Under the pieces are notes generated by a model. The model searched no databases and had not been told where the DNA came from. It saw nothing but the letters and a program-made list of their open reading frames with translations. The translations under genes and the position numbers were made by a program. This document shows positions 60,301 to 64,000 of a stretch of DNA of 64,000 nucleotides, piece after piece. Numbering within the stretch: position 1 is the stretch's first letter; every line of letters begins with the position of its first letter. This DNA is from Psettodes erumei (lineage: Eukaryota; Chordata; Actinopteri; Pleuronectiformes; Psettodidae), in the NCBI GenBank assembly GCA_016785225.1, contig JAFBJZ010000238.1, forward strand, positions 688,001-752,000, in the 5' to 3' direction.

Positions 60301-63300
60301 AGAGCTGATTTATCTTAAGAATATATGTATACAAACTAAAGATGCTATAACTTGATACATTTGCTTATGGCATTGCACATGCAGTTTCTCTGCCAGCAGG
60401 CAAACAATCAAAGACAAATGAACACAGTGGCTCTTTCTTCCAAATACCTCACTTGACTGACTCCTCTGTACAACTCATGCAGACACAAAAAGATCCATTC
60501 AGCGCATATCACTTCAAGATGTTTCATGAAAGTGTGTAATCAGTGGTATACTGTGCATCACAATAAAGCACATGCTGCTGAGAGGAAGAAATTATTAAAT
60601 CACCCACATTAGCTTTCCACATGCACTATCCTCATTCTACTGAATCGGTGCAAACTGCTGTCCCCAAACAAAAAAACAAATTTAAAAAACATTTATAACA
60701 TCTATTGAAACCCAAAATGATATTTAAGATATCAGTATGCTTAATTTATATAAAATCATCATTTATATGGTTCTTTACATTGGGAGGTGGCTGTCTCCAA
60801 CCCCAATTCCTAAATTTCAATTCAGTGCTTCAATGATCCAAAGGAAGCTTTGATTTCACTTAACATTTTATATTGTATACTTACACAGTACTAAGCAGTA
60901 ACATGCTTTCCCAGAAGACTGGATTGTTTTCAGTCTCTCAGGTCTTTATCCTGAGTAAAGTGCTGGGTTTCAGTGTTGTTAAATCCCCCATGACTGAGCT
61001 GAAAGAAGCTGAAAACCAACACCCTGCTGAAAAACAAGCCTCCATAAAGGGTTAGAGAACCGGCTTTTCACATCAAAAGCCACTCACATTCATCACTGCC
61101 AAGCTTGGGTGATACAGTTGGCCAACAGCAAGTCACAGAGAGTAGTGTATGTGGTGTGTTCATTGAAAGTCAAGATGCCACACAAAACTGACAGTTACTG
61201 CACTTCTTGTTAAGTTGATCTAAGATGAGACAAACATCTGACACAAGATCAACAGGGTTTTTTTGTTTTTTTTTTTGCTTTATTACTGAGACAAGAGTGA
61301 ATGACAAAGTTTGACAGAAACAGAAACAGTAGAGGCCTCAATCTGATCAACAACTTACAGCATTTCCTCTATATCACTGAATGGCCTGGCAGGACTCATA
61401 CTGTTTTAAATGATGCTGCATGTGCAACAAACTTTGACAGCTCAGACTGTCAGTTGGGCAGTGTTGGGAGCAGTGCACAGAGGGGAATTCTCTAAAACAT
61501 CAATAGCTTTACTTTTACTTTACCTTTTACAACATCACTTTCTTATGTTTTTACTAAGAACTATCAAATACATCTCAAAGACCAATAATGTAATAAGGAG
61601 TCTAACTTCCAGGTCACTTTCTGAAGTCTTTAAGTATCTGCTTTTAAAAAGTCACTCCTGTTGAGTGTAATATAGTTGTACGTACTGTACATCCATGTTC
61701 ATGAGAGAATGCAGTATGATACCATTCGCAAATTTTGATCTAGCACCAGTTCAAAGTGTGAATTTGCCCAGTATTACAAAAATCCCTTCAAAATAATGAC
61801 ACCCCCATTAGCTTCAGCTGCACTTTGCATTTAGTGCTAAGTAGTCAATGATAGTATGCTAATATGCTGAATTGAAATAATGAACATCAAAAACATCACT
61901 TCATCAGTATCTAGCTCAAACCATCACTGTGCCTTTATGTATCTACACAGAGACACCTATGTGGCTGTAGAAACTTGGTTTCCTTCAGAAGGCACAGGAA
62001 GGTACATCTATACTGAAAATACAGTTCTTGACACTGGCAAAGCTAGCCCAGGTCCAGGATTCCTCCAGTTTTTCTCCAGTTACCAAACTCACTGCTCACC
62101 TTAAATATCTTATAGTGAGGACTGAAATTTTGAGTAGCTATACCATCTGTTATGGAGTCAAACCGTAATTACTCATTTTTAACTGCCACATCAACACAGT
62201 TGCAAAATCAGTCTGCGAAACTTTAAAAAGGGAGAATTAAGAGTTTTCTCTATGTTCAACATGCTCCAGAGAAGCAAAGAGAGAGCTGCATCTCATATAG
62301 AACACCGCCACTTCTACAGTTCTTTGTCAGAAGAACGTGGAGCACATTCCAGTTCTCCAATTTAATTCACTGGATAATCTGTGTACTAAATATTGCTTCC
62401 AATTGCTTTAAGGCCAAAATTCTTCTATAATCTGTTTCTGTGTTCAGTGTTTCTCCTGATGCATCAGTGCACAGGGTGAACATGTGAGAACCACACAGAC
62501 TTGGACCTTCACAATAGACTAAGTCAAATGTTTCCAATAAACTGATTCTATGCATGTTAGGGCTTTGTGTGCATAAAGGGCATGACTTTGTCAAGGCCTC
62601 ATTAACAACCAGACTAAAGGGAGAATCATCTCAGATACTGAGAACTGCCACTGTCACAAATCATCAAGTTTCAGGATTTGATCAGGCAGAAACTCACAGT
62701 TTACAGAAGTACTCACTTCTAATAGATATTTAAGACAATGAACAAGATTGAGAATTATACGTGTCCATCATCATTATCAAGAGTAGAGGGTATTGTCATG
62801 TGATGTGTATCTAAGGTTGGGGTGGGGTGGGTGGGTGTTGATGATTGACTGTAATGTTACTGTTTCCCATCTGGGGATTTTTTTTTTCATAAATAAAAAA
62901 CAGTGAATCCAAAAAAAAAAAAAGAGTAGAGGGTATTTGGTATGACATATGGCCAAAGAAAATATATTTTCATTAAAAGTTGATTTTGATGTTTGGCCTT
63001 CCTGAATAATAGGTAGCCTCTTGCATTTCAACCAGTAATGTTACATGATATTAATGTTTTTGAAAGAAAAAAATATGTGGGCTTTATTCATTTACTGAAA
63101 ATGAACAAAACGAGGAACAAACAGCGAGCAAAAACTATGAAAAGATGTAGGCCAGCATGCCAACATTTTCTGAAAAGACAAGCCTATATCAAATCATCAC
63201 TTTCACATTACTTTCAGTTTGATTTGTTAAGTATTTATGGGGATTTTTGTGTACAGGTCATTGAATCCAGCCCTTGAACAGTTCTTGCACTGGAAAGTAT

Positions 63301-63419
63301 ACTTACCATAATGCCAAGTAAACAAAAATGATACCAAAATGAGTCTATTATATTACAGTCTGCTATGAACAATATGTTTTTACACATTGTTATGGGCTAA
63401 GACTAACAACTAGAAAGCA
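57373..63419. other. Long AT-rich stretch, no gene
   Basis: (GA)n lies at 59910-59931, a T-rich run near 61257-61276, an A13 run near 62909-62922 and a GGGGTGGGGTGGGTGGGTG tract near 62819. Frames of 60-88 codons on both strands have no motifs. The 57684-57902 plus frame follows the LINE fragment but shows no recognised LINE sequence. Confidence 0.45.
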
Positions 63420-63610
63420 CTCTGAGAGCAAAGACCTCTGCCAAGGCTCAATACAGCATATACCCCTTTTGTTCTCTTTCTGTCTGTCTGTCTGTTAGCA
63501 GGATTACAAGAAAAAAATTTGACATTGAACCAGTTTTCTTGAAACTTGGTGGAAGGGTAGGGCATGGGCTTAGGAAGAAACCAATAATTTTTCAGACAAT
63601 TATTACAAGG
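63420..63610 (+). repeat. Fish interspersed repeat fragment (AAAGACCTCTGCCAAGGC / GTCTGTCTGTTAGCA type)
   Basis: Reads GCAAAGACCTCTGCCAAGGC, CTTTCTGTCTGTCTGTCTGTTAGCAGGATTAC, and CTTGAAACTTGGTGGAAGGG. This combination marks a repeat widespread in fish whose 5' part reads 'gcaaggcctccgccag' and which may be related to the fragment at 1196-1432. Boundaries are approximate. Confidence 0.5.
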
Positions 63611-64000
63611 ATGGTAATGAAATTACCAAAATGTTAGTGAAACTAAAACAACATGCCAAAATCAATGTTGGAAGCACATAATACTTTGCACAGTTGTTAT
63701 GACAGTTATAATTCAAAAATGTGAAATAAAAAATCCTTCTACAGAGACCCTAGGTTTTATGCCATCAACAGATATTTGATAGTCAAAAGGCAAGTTATCT
63801 CACAGCTGTTTTCCAAGCCAGAATTGTTTTTCCTTTTCTATATGGTCAGTCAGAAGGTACAGAGCAATCAGCATATGGACAACTTACTTTAAAAGGTCTT
63901 AGTAATGACCACATAACAGATGAAAAGTGGTAAATTATTTGATAGGAAAAAAAGAAATAAGATGCAACTTTGAAAAGGTCAGGGTGTGGATCCCAAATTT
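63611..64000. other. Terminal non-coding stretch
   Basis: AT-rich sequence with no recognised feature. Confidence 0.45.

Overview
The window reads as vertebrate, almost certainly teleost fish, nuclear DNA. It is AT-rich, full of microsatellites, and carries many decayed elements of kinds typical of fish genomes: L2/CR1-type LINEs, LINEs with restriction-like endonucleases, a Penelope-like element, solo LTRs, foldback and inverted-repeat DNA elements and short interspersed repeats. There is no prokaryotic gene organisation, no operon, no CRISPR array, no rRNA or tRNA that I can recognise, and no complete host protein-coding gene. The sequence is best described as intergenic and/or intronic DNA. 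Family names below come from recognising motifs in translations and repeat ends; no database search was run.

Layout. From 1 to 18 kb the DNA is mostly unique, AT-rich and gene-free, with an inverted-repeat DNA element at 2.8-3.4 kb and short fish repeats near 1.2, 4.3, 5.9 and 14.5 kb. A 3' fragment of an L2/CR1-like LINE lies at 18.5-19.2 kb. From 19 to 29 kb there are scattered repeat fragments and a pyrimidine-rich tract (27.5-27.8 kb). At 29.1-30.9 kb a DNA element with CACTGTAAAAAA-type ends is interrupted by a solo LTR and a second LTR-like piece. A CpG-rich block (34.4-34.9 kb) is followed by a long (AC)n tract. A 79-nt near-perfect hairpin lies at 38.4 kb. From 41.9 to 45.3 kb a second LTR of the same family abuts a long, broken L2-type LINE. 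Two fragments of an R4/Dong-like LINE lie at 46.9-47.5 and 49.2-49.6 kb, with a perfect 16-bp-arm hairpin between them (48.4 kb). A third copy of the LTR family at 50.08-50.68 kb has a clear 5-bp target duplication and an internal minisatellite that stays in frame.

The most interesting locus is 52.3-55.1 kb. A young Penelope-like retroelement (reverse transcriptase plus GIY-YIG endonuclease, minus strand) is joined head-on to an inverted partial copy of its own 3' end (plus strand). The two arms differ at only about three positions in 590 bp. The plus-strand copy ends in a sequence that folds as a minimal hammerhead ribozyme, which the minus copy lacks. The insertion is bounded by a 13-bp direct repeat. 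If the insertion and one repeat copy are removed, the flanks join into an open, spliceable minus-strand frame of about 235 nt, so the element may have landed in a host exon. At 56.8-57.4 kb there is a fragment of another LINE with a restriction-like endonuclease. From 57.4 kb to the end I see only AT-rich unique sequence and short repeats.

I found no multi-gene functional system. The content is a set of selfish elements, several nested, and the points worth following are the Penelope structure with its ribozyme, the possible disrupted exon, the LTR family with its minisatellite, and two strong hairpins of unknown origin.
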